DNA of 64,000 bases, taken from positions 1 to 64,000 of the forward strand of contig JBBPSI010000110.1 of NCBI GenBank assembly GCA_038093515.1, read 5' to 3'. Below, in pieces: positions 33,579 to 44,129 of the stretch. A program made the position numbers and the translations under genes. Under the pieces are notes generated by a model. The model worked only from the letters and a program-made list of their open reading frames with translations. It was not told where the DNA came from and searched no databases. This DNA comes from Butyriboletus loyo (taxonomy: Eukaryota > Basidiomycota > Agaricomycetes > Boletales > Boletaceae). Positions within the stretch are counted from its first letter, which is position 1. Each line of letters opens with the position of its first letter.

Positions 33579-34096
33579 TGTTGCGAAGGCAACGCGCAGT
33601 CGAATGCTAGCACGTAGTACCCAGCCACAAGCGGTCCACAACAGTTTCAGGTATACACAAGTACCTGGCAGAGATGAACTGGAGTCTCAACTTAATCCTC
33701 AACTGTTGCCAGCGAATAGACAAGTGGTTAAAACTAGGGAATCCTAGTCTAACCACGAGCCTTTATATATTGTACAAGGATGCGCACAGACCATGCTGTG
33801 CGTGAGATGAACTACTATACATGGCTAGACTAAAGAAGAGAAGCGCAACGGTGATTAACCACACGAGGCGTGGGGATCAAAAAGAAGAGAAGTAAACGGA
33901 GATTAAATACATGTGTCATGACGTCATAGAGTCTAGGCCTGGTCTAGGCCATGACATCATATGCTTAGTCAGCAAGAGATCACATGTAAGTTCTCACGAT
34001 CACGTGTGCTATGTCACGTGATCTTTGAAGTTGAAAACGACTAAGTCCGAAGTGAAAGTGTATGAAGTGTACGAATAAAATGTTATGATTATAACA
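33579..34096 (-). repeat. Gypsy-G 5' LTR
   Basis: 518 bp, closely similar to the LTR at 27224. It ends CGCAACA on the minus strand next to the leader. Small substitutions between the two LTRs show the insertion is not brand new. Confidence 0.92.
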
Positions 34097-34500
34097 TTCA
34101 CCCTGCCTGCCTTGAGATGCCACTGCAAATGCACCCCACCCACGCTCAGATGCCCACCACAAATGTACCCTGCCCATGTTCAGATGCCTGCTGCAAGTTC
34201 ACCCTGCCCACCTTGAGATGCTGCTGCAAATGTGCCCCTCCCATGCTCAGATGCCTGCCACAAATGTACCCTGCCCGCCTTGAGATGCCACTGCAAATTC
34301 ACCCTGCCCACATTCAGATGCCCACCGCAAATTCACCCCGCCTGCCTTGAGATGCCACTGCAAATGTACCCCACCTGCATTCAGATGCCCACCACAAATG
34401 TATCCTGCCCGTGTTCAGATGCCACTGCAGATGTGCCCCACCCACTGCTAGATGCCTCCACCCGCCACATATGCATGCCACCCGCCTTTGGATGCCGCCA
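34097..34500. repeat. 34-bp minisatellite
   Basis: About a dozen imperfect units each contain AGATGCC followed by CACTGCAAAT or CACCACAAAT and a CC-rich part. The AGATGC core recurs at 34115, 34148, 34182 and 34216, giving a 33-34 bp period. The array abuts the Gypsy-G LTR. Frames through it are an effect of the repeat and are not called as genes. Confidence 0.85.
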
Positions 34501-34680
34501 CATTTCATGAATGCACCCCACCCAGCCCGAGTACCCTTCAGCAGTCCTTATCCTCCCGCCTTCCGCCACTGTCTCTGCCTGCCCAGAATTAAATTTGACC
34601 GCCAATGACTTTACATTGCAATCTGTCAACTCTGCATATATTCTACTCATCTACCTCCATATCCAGCTTATTGGCCTCTA

Positions 34681-35990
34681 TTATCCGCCATATTCCAACC
34701 TTCCCAGCTTCTCCACCTGGGCATAATTACATCTTGGAATGCCCACCACTGCATGTACCTTGTCCTGCATGTACCATGCAATGCACACGTGATCCTCCAC
34801 TACCTCTGCCGCCCCATGGATGATCAGCCTGCCTGAAAATGCAACCACTGTCCCAGGCGGATACCATAACCTCAGCTCCTGCCTTGGAAAGGTGAGGTCA
34901 AGGCTGCTGTAATTCTCGACTGTGAGAAGTTGATCAAACCATTGTGAAAGTCCATTTTTGTCCAGATGGCAGGGGCTGGACCTGTTAACCATGGTGGAAA
35001 GGCTATTGAATACAGATGGCCAGAGTTCCAGCACCCCCTGCATGTCGTCGAGGTCCTCTGCCAATGAGACACCCCAGAGTCGGATCATCACCTTCTGTGC
35101 TAAGTCATACATCTCGGGATGCATGATGCTCATGGTGGCGGACATTACTGCCTGCATGTCCATCATGTTCACAAGCCATATCCTCCCCTCATTGTTATTC
35201 CGCTCACCCTTCAGAGTAGTGGAAACCTCCAGTTTGCTGCTGGAATGCTGCAAGCTGCGGTGAAGCTATGTGTGCCCAATAAGTAAATCTGACTTACATC
35301 ACACCCTTGCTGATACCATGTGGGGGACATGTTAAGGCACCCTGCCAGCTCCGCATCCTGGTAGAAATAGCTCTCCTGTGTTCTCCAATTTTTATCTGCT
35401 TTTGATGTGGTGATACTCCTAGTGAGGGTGTTGCAGAGGTGCTGAAATGAGCTCCATACCATCTCCTATGGCTGCTATTCAAACAGCAGTGGAACTGGCA
35501 GGCCATGCATATGCACCTGGTTCGCCCTGCTCAATGCCTTCAGGAGATACCATGCAATGATATACCCCCTTTCATTGACTATCATAGCTGGCACTGTCAA
35601 TGACTGCCAAGACCTTCTGTCCAGGTCTGATGTGAGATTCCGCTTTGATTCATATCTCAACACCGCATCCACTTCCCGCAGCAGATCAAATTCCACCAGT
35701 GTGACTACCCGATAGATCAGCTGGTACCAGCTCCGATGTATGATAATCTTACCTGGATGCTTGTATGCCTCCACTAAAGCATGCACCATCAAATCCACCT
35801 TGCAGACTGTTTCCACAGAAATGTTGATGTTCGGAAGAATCTCCATTGGAACAGCAGTAGGTTGAATTTTGGCAGAGAATTGACCTTGCATATAAATTGA
35901 AATGTGATCCATGAGCTTGAGCAGGGACCCAGCTGGAGCCTTGGTGAAGGGTCAGGTGGAGGACATTGTGAGAATTCTATGAAATGACAC
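34681..35990 (-). pseudogene. TET/JBP-like 2-oxoglutarate Fe(II) dioxygenase, decayed
   Basis: The C-terminal frame (35253 to 34681) has the double-stranded beta-helix pattern of fungal TET/JBP proteins, which oxidise 5-methylcytosine. It has an NRSSPCHLD block with the HxD metal ligands, then PPGTVVAFSGRLIIHG with the distal His, then VCIAWYMQDKVH. Where the family normally has an Arg for 2-oxoglutarate (by my recall), this copy has His (EDHVC), and the usual MRD is MQD. Both fit CpG loss. An upstream frame (35912 to 35211) joins in frame but contains two TAG codons near 35463-35477. In Agaricomycetes such genes often accompany KDZ transposons; no KDZ transposase is seen here. Confidence 0.65.
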
Positions 35991-36312
35991 TGGGAAGTAA
36001 ATGCCATCCTCTGCCTGATTATAGAGCCATTCATCTCCAAGACAACTGGGGTTTCAAGTCAAAGCAACCTAATGCAGCATGACTCCTATATATTCAAAAT
36101 GCACCCACTGCCCTGCATGTCCGCAACCTGGCCAAGGAGTGTGATTAAATACATTTAGGTGGTAGCTCTTGGATAGAAGTCACCAGGCCCGCTTGAGCCT
36201 GTAGTGGAACAGCCCACGCATACAGAATGCCCCCCATTGATCCTGAATGGACCTGCCCATTGCTGTGGCGGAATGCCCAATATTAGCTATCCGCTTGCCA
36301 TATCCTTCATTT
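35991..36312. other. Unassigned sequence upstream of the TET/JBP-like pseudogene
   Basis: It may include the first exon or promoter of the pseudogene. No separate gene is visible. It ends at the target site of a solo LTR. Confidence 0.35.
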
Positions 36313-36739
36313 TGTTACGCTGGGCGCTAACAACTAGAATGACTAGGCGGCACTCTGGAGTAGCCACAAGACTCGTGAAGCGTTTCAAAGCTGGGTCTCA
36401 GACTCTGTCTTAGTGCGCACACTAAGAGTCTGGAAAGGAACTAATTGCTAGCAGAAGACTGCGTAGAACTAGATAAGGTACATGGGAGTAAAGACCGAGT
36501 CTTTATACTACTGAGGTCTGCGCACAGACCATGCTCCCAAACGGGTTGCGAGAATGAAAGTACAAACGAGGAAAGAGTACTCTAGAAGATTCTGGAGTAC
36601 AAAAGAAAATGTGTCCGTGTGTGGGAAATGGTGACTAAGCTAGAGCGGTTCGTACCGCTCAAAGGGAACTAGCAGTAAGCTAGGCGAAGATAGTAGTCCT
36701 AATGGCAAAGGAGAGAAAAAGTAGACCATCACCATAACA
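36313..36739 (+). repeat. Solo LTR-D with 5-bp target duplication CATTT
   Basis: The 427-bp LTR starts TGTTACGCTGGGCG and ends CCATAACA. It is flanked by CATTT at 36308-36312 and 36740-36744. Its inverse at 62879-63305 has the same length. A solo LTR with matching duplications indicates LTR-LTR recombination after insertion. Confidence 0.92.
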
Positions 36740-36756
36740 CATTTAATGCTAGCAGC

Positions 36757-37600
36757 TGTTACGCTGGAGTGCGAAACAACTAGCAGCGAGCACTTGAATA
36801 GGGGCTCGAGCCTAATCGGGAAGATGGCCGACTCGCGTAGACGATGCTATCGGGCTTCTGCAGAGCAAGTGTCGGCGAGATGTTGTATGGTGGTGACCAG
36901 ACGAGATCAAGCTGAAGCTTATCAGCTCTATCGGCAGATGGGGTATAAGCTAGATTGCTAGGCACTTGGTAGATGCATAGAATTAGCTAGAGAACTTGTA
37001 CTAGTCTAAGTGCGAGTATATATACTAATACATATCGTGCACAGACTGAGCTGTGCGTGGCAGCGAGGGCAAGAGGTTATGAGTTGACGCGAGTCATAAT
37101 GGTGAATGGGAAAGCGGCAAAGTGCCGGTAACGAGGGAGCGAAGCTCCGAGTAAAGTGGCGACATCATCAACAAATGAGAAGAGCAGAATGCGAAGTGAT
37201 GATGTCCACGAGGTGCAGCCCACAGGGCAAAGGGGACACAAATGGCAGAGCCCTTGGATACGGATCTTGACGCAAAGGTACTGACACATTGTAATCTAGT
37301 CACGTGCTAGTCACATGATGAACCAAATGTCATTGGATAAAGAATAAGAGGATGTGACAGCTCAGCTGTGGGTCTGGCCTGACAGGGCAACGAGACAGGG
37401 GCTATCTCAGTGTGGCGGCACTGAGACTCGCAGAACGACCAGGGAAGTGGATAATGTCCACTAGGCAACTAGGGAGCGGGTGATGGGTGGCATCGCAAGA
37501 TGGTGGGGGCGGCGGGGACATGTGAGCGTGGGAAAACGAGTGGTGGGGTACACTTAGGGATAAAACTGTAACAGCAGCCGCCCCTTCAGTGCTGCAAATC
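36757..37600 (+). mobile_element. Element C fragment: LTR-C plus about 240 bp of adjoining sequence
   Basis: LTR-C spans 36757-37359 (603 bp, TGTTACGCTGG to GTGACA). It matches the inverse of 54185-54794. The 37360-37515 sequence matches the inverse of 44898-45061 plus 54179-54184, so both copies retain internal sequence beside the LTR. No coding region remains. The right side passes into the 76-bp minisatellite. Confidence 0.75.
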
Positions 37601-37619
37601 GCATTGCGGGCCCACCAGT

Positions 37620-38386
37620 ATACATCATGCCACCCTATGCGCCACCCCTCAGGCCCACCTGCCACACTCCCACTGAGAGTATACCTCTCTGCATGCCCCC
37701 TGCGGGCCCTCTCATTTGCAGCGCATTACCTCTATCTATACCTGGTGCGCCTGCTCATATGTACTGCAAATCTGCCTGCAGGCCCTGTCTTCCCAAGCAT
37801 ATTTCCCCTATATACATCCTGTGGGCCTGCCCATATGTACCCCACATACACCTGCAGGCCCTCTCATCCACCCTGCAGTCTGTCTATGCCACCTGGCAGG
37901 CCCGCCAATATATACCTCACATACACCTGCTGCCCCTCTCATTCAAAGCACATTTCCCCTATATACACCTGGTGGGCCCACCCATATATACCACATGTAT
38001 ACCTGCAGGCCCTCTTGTCAAAAGCACATTTCCTCCATATACACCTGGCAGGCCCAACCATATATACTATAAATATATCTGCAGGCCCTCTTGTCTATAG
38101 CACATTTCCTCTATATACACCTGCAGGCCCTGTCATCAAAAGCACATTTCCCCTATATACACCTGGCAGGCCTGCCCATATATACTGCATGCAAACATGC
38201 AGGCCCTGTCGTCCAAAGCACATTTCTCCCATATACACCTGGCAGGCCTGACCATATATACTGGAAATATGTTGGCAGGCCCTCTTGTCTATATTACATT
38301 TTCTCTATATACACCTGTGGGCCCCCTCGTCTACCCCACACTCTTTCTATATACCCCCAGCAGGCCTACCCATATATCCCCCCTGC
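37620..38386. repeat. 76-bp minisatellite, left part
   Basis: The units share GCAGGCCCT, a CAAAGCACATTTCC block and TATATACACCTGG. The GCAGGCCCT core recurs at 38005, 38081, 38199 and 38275, spaced 76 bp apart apart from one shortened unit at 38123. The array continues at 38882, so it was split by an LTR insertion. Because 76 is not divisible by three, all three plus-strand frames carry similar peptides and several stay open. Confidence 0.88.
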
Positions 38387-38881
38387 TGTTACGAGACAAC
38401 AAAGTTATCAAGTGGCACACGGGGTTTGCAACTGTCACAGCTATACACAGTAACTGGTGAGTGTAATGAGGATAGCTCAGACCTTAATTTCTCAACTGTT
38501 GCCAGCAAATAAGACAAGTGGTTAAAGCTAGGGAATCCTAGCCCAAACCACAAGCCCTTTTATATTACAAGGGAATGTGCACAGACCAAGCAGTGTGTGA
38601 GACTGATTACTATACATGTACATATGAGAAGAAGCCAAGGTTGACAGAGATTAAAATAGAGGTCAATGGCAATCAAAAGGAAGAGAAGTAAACAGAGATT
38701 AAATACATGAGGCATGATGTCATAGAGTCTGGGCCAGTCTGGACCATGATGTCATATGCTTAGTCAGCCTATGGTCACATGTATAATCCCATGATCATGT
38801 GCATTGAGTCATGTGACCTTTGAAAGAGAAATATGACGAAGTCCGAATGCAAAGTTTGTTATAAGAGATACAATTATAACA
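38387..38881 (+). repeat. Solo Gypsy-G LTR with target duplication CCTGC
   Basis: The 495-bp LTR (TGTTACGAG to TTATAACA) belongs to the Gypsy-G family. The 5-bp repeats CCTGC at 38382-38386 and 38882-38886 mark insertion into the minisatellite. Confidence 0.92.
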
Positions 38882-39110
38882 CCTGCGGGCCCCCTCATCT
38901 AAAGCACATTTCTTCTATATATACCTGGCAGGCCTGCCCACATATACCACATGTACACCTGCAGGTCCTCCTGTCTAAAGCACATCCCTTCTATATACAT
39001 ATGGCAGACCCCCCATATATACCACATGCCCACATGCAGGCCCTCCCATCTACCATACACTTCCTCTATATACACCTGGCGGGCCTGTCCATCAATGCTG
39101 TGCTAAATTT
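38882..39110. repeat. 76-bp minisatellite, right part
   Basis: The array resumes directly after the solo LTR with the same core blocks and runs for about three units before degrading near 39110. Confidence 0.85.
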
Positions 39111-39274
39111 CACCCAAGGGCCTGCCCTGGGGTGGCCGTATGCCAGGTGACATTGTCAACCCAGGGTGGCCATCTGCATAGGAGAATGTGACTACATGGG
39201 CTTGATTTGAAGGGGAATGTCAGGGCTGAGTCTGTAGATCCATGGCATGTAGTGCATGTCATCGTCTGTACCTT

Positions 39275-40490
39275 TCATATGGGTGCATTTTGGGGGAGTC
39301 CTACATGTGGCAGGGATTGGATAAGTTCGCATATCTGGATCCACGTGTCAGGGAATGGTAGTGGGTTTACTGTGGTGATACTGATGATGTTTGGGGGAAA
39401 AGTGGTGTCTGGATCAAAGCATAGGTTTGTGGCCACTATCAAGTCGTGTAACTTCTTGATTGCGTTGTTTATGCATGGGGGTGATATGGCTGGGGCTAGT
39501 TGGTACTGTAGCTTCTGTAGTGCAGGGGGTTGGAACCAGTTGCAGCAGACAGTGGTTAGGATCTGGTGGGGAGTTATATCATTGTTTGTAGAGAACATGA
39601 TGAGATGCATCCTCTGATAGCAGGGGGGGAATTCCAAGACATAAAAGGAGATATCCTTAAATGACCAGATGCATTGTTTGAGTAGGTGTTCGAGGTGGAT
39701 GGGGATGATGTCTTGTAGTAGAAAGGATTTATGCGATGGCTCATTTGTAGGCTTGGGGTTTTTGGACATTGGGGGGAGGATGTTCGGGTGGTTCGATGGG
39801 GGTATTCTTGTTGAAACAATAGTGTTCTATTTCTGTATTTCACTTACAGCCACTATGTTTCTAGATTGGTCTATATGACATCATTGTCTAGACCTAGTCA
39901 CACTTATCACATTACAAATAGCTCTTATGATGCTATTGGACAATATGCTTAGTCTTATCTCTTATCTCTATCATATCGTCATGTATTTCATACTATACTT
40001 TATATAGGTACTATACAGAACACAAGTACAAACACTCATGTACTGTATATAAGATAGCCCTTATGGCTTGTCATTTTTCTCTAGATCTTTCAGTTCTATC
40101 ATCACTACTGTGATATCTCTAAGTTGAGCCTTGCTCCTTATACTCTTTCAACTATTCTGTTTGTGATACTCTCACTCTTGTATTATCAGTGAGTCTTTCC
40201 ACTGATAGGTTTACCCTTGCATCCTTTGTTGCCCTTGGTGCGCCTGCTCGGACTTTATCAATTCCAAAAATTCTTAGAGCATTGGTGATGTGGACAAGCA
40301 GGAGATAGAGGAGTAGCTCTGTTCTTCCAGAGTTTGAGTCACCATTAAAGCTGAAGACTTGGATGAGTGCTTTTGGGTGTGGGGCAGCAATCCAGTAGGT
40401 TCTTGTCTCATTGTCCATGTGGTCTAGGGGTTGGAGTTCATTGGCATAGCAGATGTCAGGGAAGCCCCCTGGTGGAGTGGGGGTATGGTT
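39275..40490 (-). pseudogene. Unidentified gene split by a solo copia LTR
   Basis: Two minus-strand frames (about 40490 to 40270, and 39803 to 39275) become one continuous frame if the LTR at 39809-40269 and one target duplication are taken out. The protein part, over 230 residues, contains a GDSNSGRTELLLYLLL stretch and a Cys/Pro/Trp-rich second half. I recognise no domain. A TGA just upstream (near 40494), possibly from CGA, blocks further extension. The gene was once coding and is now interrupted. Confidence 0.55.
39809..40269 (+). repeat. Solo copia LTR with target duplication ATTCT
   Basis: The 461-bp LTR of the Copia-L/M/R family is flanked by ATTCT at 39804-39808 and 40270-40274. The matched duplication fixes the LTR ends as TG and AA rather than the usual TG and CA. 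Confidence 0.93.
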
Positions 40491-40499
40491 GAGTCATGG

Positions 40500-41822
40500 C
40501 TCACTTTGGGGCCATTGGGATTGTGGGGTCAGCATCACATTTGTATGGGTGATGAGGATTACTGACAGTTTTATGTGGTTGGGTATGGCCTTGTCTATAA
40601 ATGGTATGCAGGATGGGTTGAGTATGTCATTGGTTTCCGGACCTCCATGCTCATTGCTGTTCCTTTCCAGTTCATTGAATGTAGTGTAGCAGTCAGTGGG
40701 GGAGATTCAGCTTATCTTTGTATGAGTGTGGTGTCATGGGGGGGCAGTAGGGTGGGTCCATTTGTGGTGGGGGAATTGCCTGCAGTGTTCTAGTTGGGGC
40801 TGGGTTGGGGGTTTTAGTCTTCCTTGGTGTTCAAACTACGTCTCTCTCACATCATGAGGTGGGTGGTATGTAGTTCGTGGGTGGGACTGCTTTCGTTTGG
40901 ATGGTGGTTCTATTTTCTTTCAATTTTATTGTTATTTTTTTTTGGGGGGGGGGGGCCAGGCAGTTGCCTTCTGTTTTTTTTGGCCTTGCCAGCCTTCTTA
41001 AGGTGTGGGAAAACCTGCCATGGTTGTGGTTCAGGTTCAAGGAGCCGGGTGTAGGGTTTATGCGTTACGAGCATATCGACTCTGCTTGTAGTTTGAAAAG
41101 ACGTTTGACAGTGAAAGACCCGGCCGAACTTGAAGCCACGGCTTCCAGCCTGTCGCAGAGTGAGGCCGGGTCATAAGCCCCTGTAGCCCTTCGTATAGGT
41201 ATAGGCCCGGCTTGACTCGGCTCCAGAGTCGATTTCTCGACGTCGCTGCAGTGGATGAAGAGCAAACGCAAACTAAGTTCGGTTGGCGTTTGCGCGCGCG
41301 ACGTCATGCCAGCCTCGCATACGGGCCCGACTTCGCTTGGCCCGGGGCTTGAGGCCGGGCTTTGCAAATCACTCGGGGTCATCAGATGAGTTCAGGTGCG
41401 GCCCCATCACGCGTAGTAGCCTCGAAGAAATCAAATCTTTGTTAGGTGACATGAAAGTAGCAAATCGCTCGTAGCAAGGGAAAACCAGCGTAACAGGAAT
41501 ACATGTTCCGAACGAAATCTGCAGGCTGACGTATATAGATAGACGTCAGGAGAATACAACAAAGACGATGCAGACATATATGGTTAGGTTGTACATAGGG
41601 CAAGAACGAAGAAAGGGACTTGATGAGATCAACCGAATGTAATGGTACAATCGTATACGGACTGGTGATACCCGCGAGTTAATATGATGAAGAGTCCAGA
41701 ACATGGCTCGAGACGACACTTACGAAAAACAAGGTTCGGCGATCATTTGTCTACCAGTCCACACCGCTATCAGTGCCAGCCTCCGCGGGACCCTGTACAG
41801 CAAGTATTCAGAGAGACCGCAT
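40500..41822. other. Unassigned sequence with T/G homopolymers
   Basis: It holds a T10 and G12 tract near 40938-40960 and, at 41090-41400, a GC-rich stretch with repeated GGCCCGGCTT-like blocks that could be a short repeat element. No gene is supported. Confidence 0.3.
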
Positions 41823-42007
41823 CTAGCCAGTTGAAAGATGGAATAATACCACTGCTGGGCCCCGCGCGACAAGATTGATTCCCGTCTGGAATGGAGTGAT
41901 GAGTTCAGCCATAAGGGATGAGAACCGGGGGAGCGTACTGGAAGAGCGAAAGAAACCTGGACGAGACAGGCCAAGAGGAGCGCTAGGTAGTACTTTGTGG
42001 CGAACAT
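41823..42007 (-). CDS. Candidate small secreted peptide gene
   Basis: The ATG at 42007 begins a strong signal peptide (MFATKYYLALLLACLVQVSF) ending in ALP. A 53-nt intron is plausible (41886-41938, GTACGC to TTCCAG). It would join 42007-41939 to 41885-41823 for a 43-residue product, about 22 residues after cleavage. Without splicing the frame continues to 41720 (95 residues). No Cys pairs or known family were recognised. A TATA box and pyrimidine-rich leader upstream suggest a real, possibly well expressed gene. The function is unknown. Confidence 0.5.
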
Positions 42008-42093
42008 GATGAAGTTGGGTAGTTGATTGTGCAGAAGAGAGGAATGAGCTGTTGTTCGGGTGCTGGGATGATGGATATGAGAAGCTGTTTCGC

Positions 42094-42102
42094 CTTTATA
42101 TA
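42094..42102 (-). promoter_or_regulatory. TATA box upstream of the small secreted peptide gene
   Basis: TATATAAAG on the minus strand lies about 87 nt before the ATG at 42007. A CT-rich leader (CATTCCTCTCTTCTGC) sits between them, as in many strongly expressed fungal genes. Confidence 0.5.
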
Positions 42103-42109
42103 CTTTTTG

Positions 42110-43890
42110 CCGCCAAGCCCCATCGGATCTATCACCCACCAGCGGGCACGAGGGCGGTCCGAGTGCCGCTCTCTCTCTCGGAAATGAGTGCGGGCTCCAT
42201 TACCTGCCAATTGGAGAATGTCAGTCATATTGAAGAGTACCTGTCGAAGATAATGAACCGTAAACAAAAATGGGGCAACCTGTGATCGAATTATTTTTTC
42301 AAATACACCTGCATCACACTGATTTGAAGTAACACACCTCTATACTTGCTATTGTCGTTGAACCGACTATCCATTAATCTAGTAAGTAGCCCTAGAAAAA
42401 TTAGCTGCAGGAGGTTGTCCGCACACGTGACGTCCGCATTAGGAATCCAATCTTCGAAGCATAACGGTTTTTTTGCCGTTGGCCGCTACGTTGCATCATG
42501 AATACTTATTTGAGAGATGTGTTCGCTGTCGAACATTGGTCATTTCAAGCTTGTCCCTGGCTACCGCATGCATGTCGCAGGTATCGAGTGATCAGCAATA
42601 CCAATACTGCCCTGTTCTGGTTCGGGACAATTAGTATCCGGCTAGCGAATCGTGGAAGATGAGGTCCATGCTTGTTTGATGGCTTCCTCCTGGTGAGCAT
42701 AGCATCTATCTGGTCTAATGAGTAAGCGAGGTGGCGCAGCGTCTCTGGAAACCCTCTGGAGACCCCGCTGTAAGTCTGGCTCGAGTTCAGGCGCAATATC
42801 GACAGTATCCCAGCAGACAACTTATTTCGTCACACCCACCCACCCCACCCTCTCTCTCAGGATCCGACAAAGGGTAATCACGACCACGTCGCACGCTTTG
42901 GAACTACTGTGGTAACACATCTGTCCGACGCGCTGCGCTCGACACTATCAGCAGTTACCCTCGCACAAGCTGATCTGATCGGTGCCCACCCGTCCTAACA
43001 GCTCACCTTTCTGCTCAGGTTCGGGCCTCGTTTTGGGCCGGAAAACCCTGCACGTCTTCACCCGATTCCTTCTTTTCTGTTCACCAGAGTACTAGCTCTC
43101 GCTGTCGTAGGAATTCGATTCCATTGCTCTCTCGCTCTTCCTAGGTCTGACACTGAGCCATTATAATTCATAGATAGACCTTGGGCAGTGGGCACTCGAC
43201 AAAATAAGTTGTTTTCAGCCCACTCTTTGCTCACCTCCTCCACATCACAACCTGCATGATTGTTGCAATATGTACTGTAGTTCAGTACCACCTCGTTGCA
43301 AGCTCCTTGTCCTATCTTGTCAGATCCTAGAGGATACAGGATAGGATTGGCCGACCATGCTGTAAAGCAGTGTTTGAAGAGCCAGCGGCATTCCATGCCC
43401 GACACACGCCATAGTACGACGCGGCTTGCCAGTGGCAAAGCCGCGGCCATCGAACATGGCCATGGCATTCGCACAGTTATAGATCAGCGTCTCGCAATAT
43501 CTTATTATCACACGGGTCGGAAGTACTTATCTTTACGATACCCCTCAGCCAATTACACTCTGGGAACTGCCATGCGCCATTTTCATGACTACTAGTATGG
43601 CGCTGCTGTTCGTGGCTTTATGGTTTTCCACTGGCACTATAAAGACTGCTGTAAAGAGTGCATGGATTTTGCAACATGACAGGATACTCGGGCAATCCAC
43701 TTTAGAATGGGCCTTCAAACAGGATTGATCTGGCCACTTTTTCTGGTCCGAAAACGCCACATCACCACTGCTGTCACATTTCTCTGGGAAAAATGTCACC
43801 TGCCAGGCTCTTGTTCTGACAGAAATTGCTGTGCTGTATACGAGAACCCTATTGACCAATGACTACGTGGCAAACTACTCTTCTATATTC
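42110..43890. other. Unassigned sequence
   Basis: Minus-strand frames at 43058-43474 and 43545-43859 are Cys- and Trp-containing but without a known motif or convincing start. They may be decayed exons. No repeat match within the window was seen. Confidence 0.3.
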
Positions 43891-43899
43891 ACATCAGAG

Positions 43900-44129
43900 T
43901 GCAAATGGTAAAGCTGTGTCAAGAATGTGATACAAACTCGAGGGATGTAGAGTGACATCCACAGTCAAGGCACTTGATCATGGCCAGTATATCATAGTCC
44001 CACACCCACATGATTTTATTGTCTGATGTAGTGACAAACTGGTGATTTTTGTCAACAAACATGATTGTGTTCGCTGGTCACAAGTGTTGGTCATATTTTG
44101 GTGTGATCTTGCCCAAACTGACATCATGC
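43900..44129 (-). pseudogene. PRP17/CDC40-like WD40 fragment, cut by a copia LTR
   Basis: The minus strand encodes a decayed WD repeat. KITPKYDQHL is followed by a stop, then NTIMFVD, VTTSDNK and VWDYDI, resembling the YDxHLGxVNTI and SDDK repeat of the splicing factor PRP17/CDC40. A VTLHPS continuation follows in another frame. It has at least one stop and one frameshift. The 5' side is cut off exactly at the LTR start at 44130. It is a fragment rather than a working gene. Confidence 0.55.

Larger units (their letters stand above)
27224..34096 (-). mobile_element. Gypsy-G: Ty3/gypsy chromovirus, nearly complete
   Basis: A 6.9-kb element on the minus strand has both LTRs (33579-34096 as 5' LTR, 27224-27747 as 3' LTR), a leader of about 780 bp, gag with a CCHC knuckle, and pol with protease, RT, RNase H, integrase and chromodomain. 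Gene order and the chromodomain place it in the chromovirus clade of Ty3/gypsy. Only three stops interrupt the ORFs, each a TGA that fits a mutated CGA. The 5-bp flanks (CATAT and TTCAC) do not match, so the ends may have recombined or suffered deletion. Confidence 0.93.

Noticed and set aside
34097..34500. CRISPR-like array
   Set aside because: The units are contiguous and imperfect with no unique spacers, and the genome is eukaryotic. It is a minisatellite.
37589..38460. Long plus-strand frames of 100-220 codons in the 76-bp array as genes
   Set aside because: The same peptide cycles through all three frames because the unit is 76 bp. This is expected from the repeat and no start, intron or domain supports a gene.
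34681..40490. A KDZ transposon around the TET/JBP-like pseudogene
   Set aside because: KDZ transposons often carry such genes, but I found no transposase sequence or terminal repeats in this stretch.
42727..42760. A tRNA gene at GTGGCGCAGCG
   Set aside because: The A-box-like start has no B box or acceptor stem pairing downstream. No tRNA or rRNA gene was found in the window.
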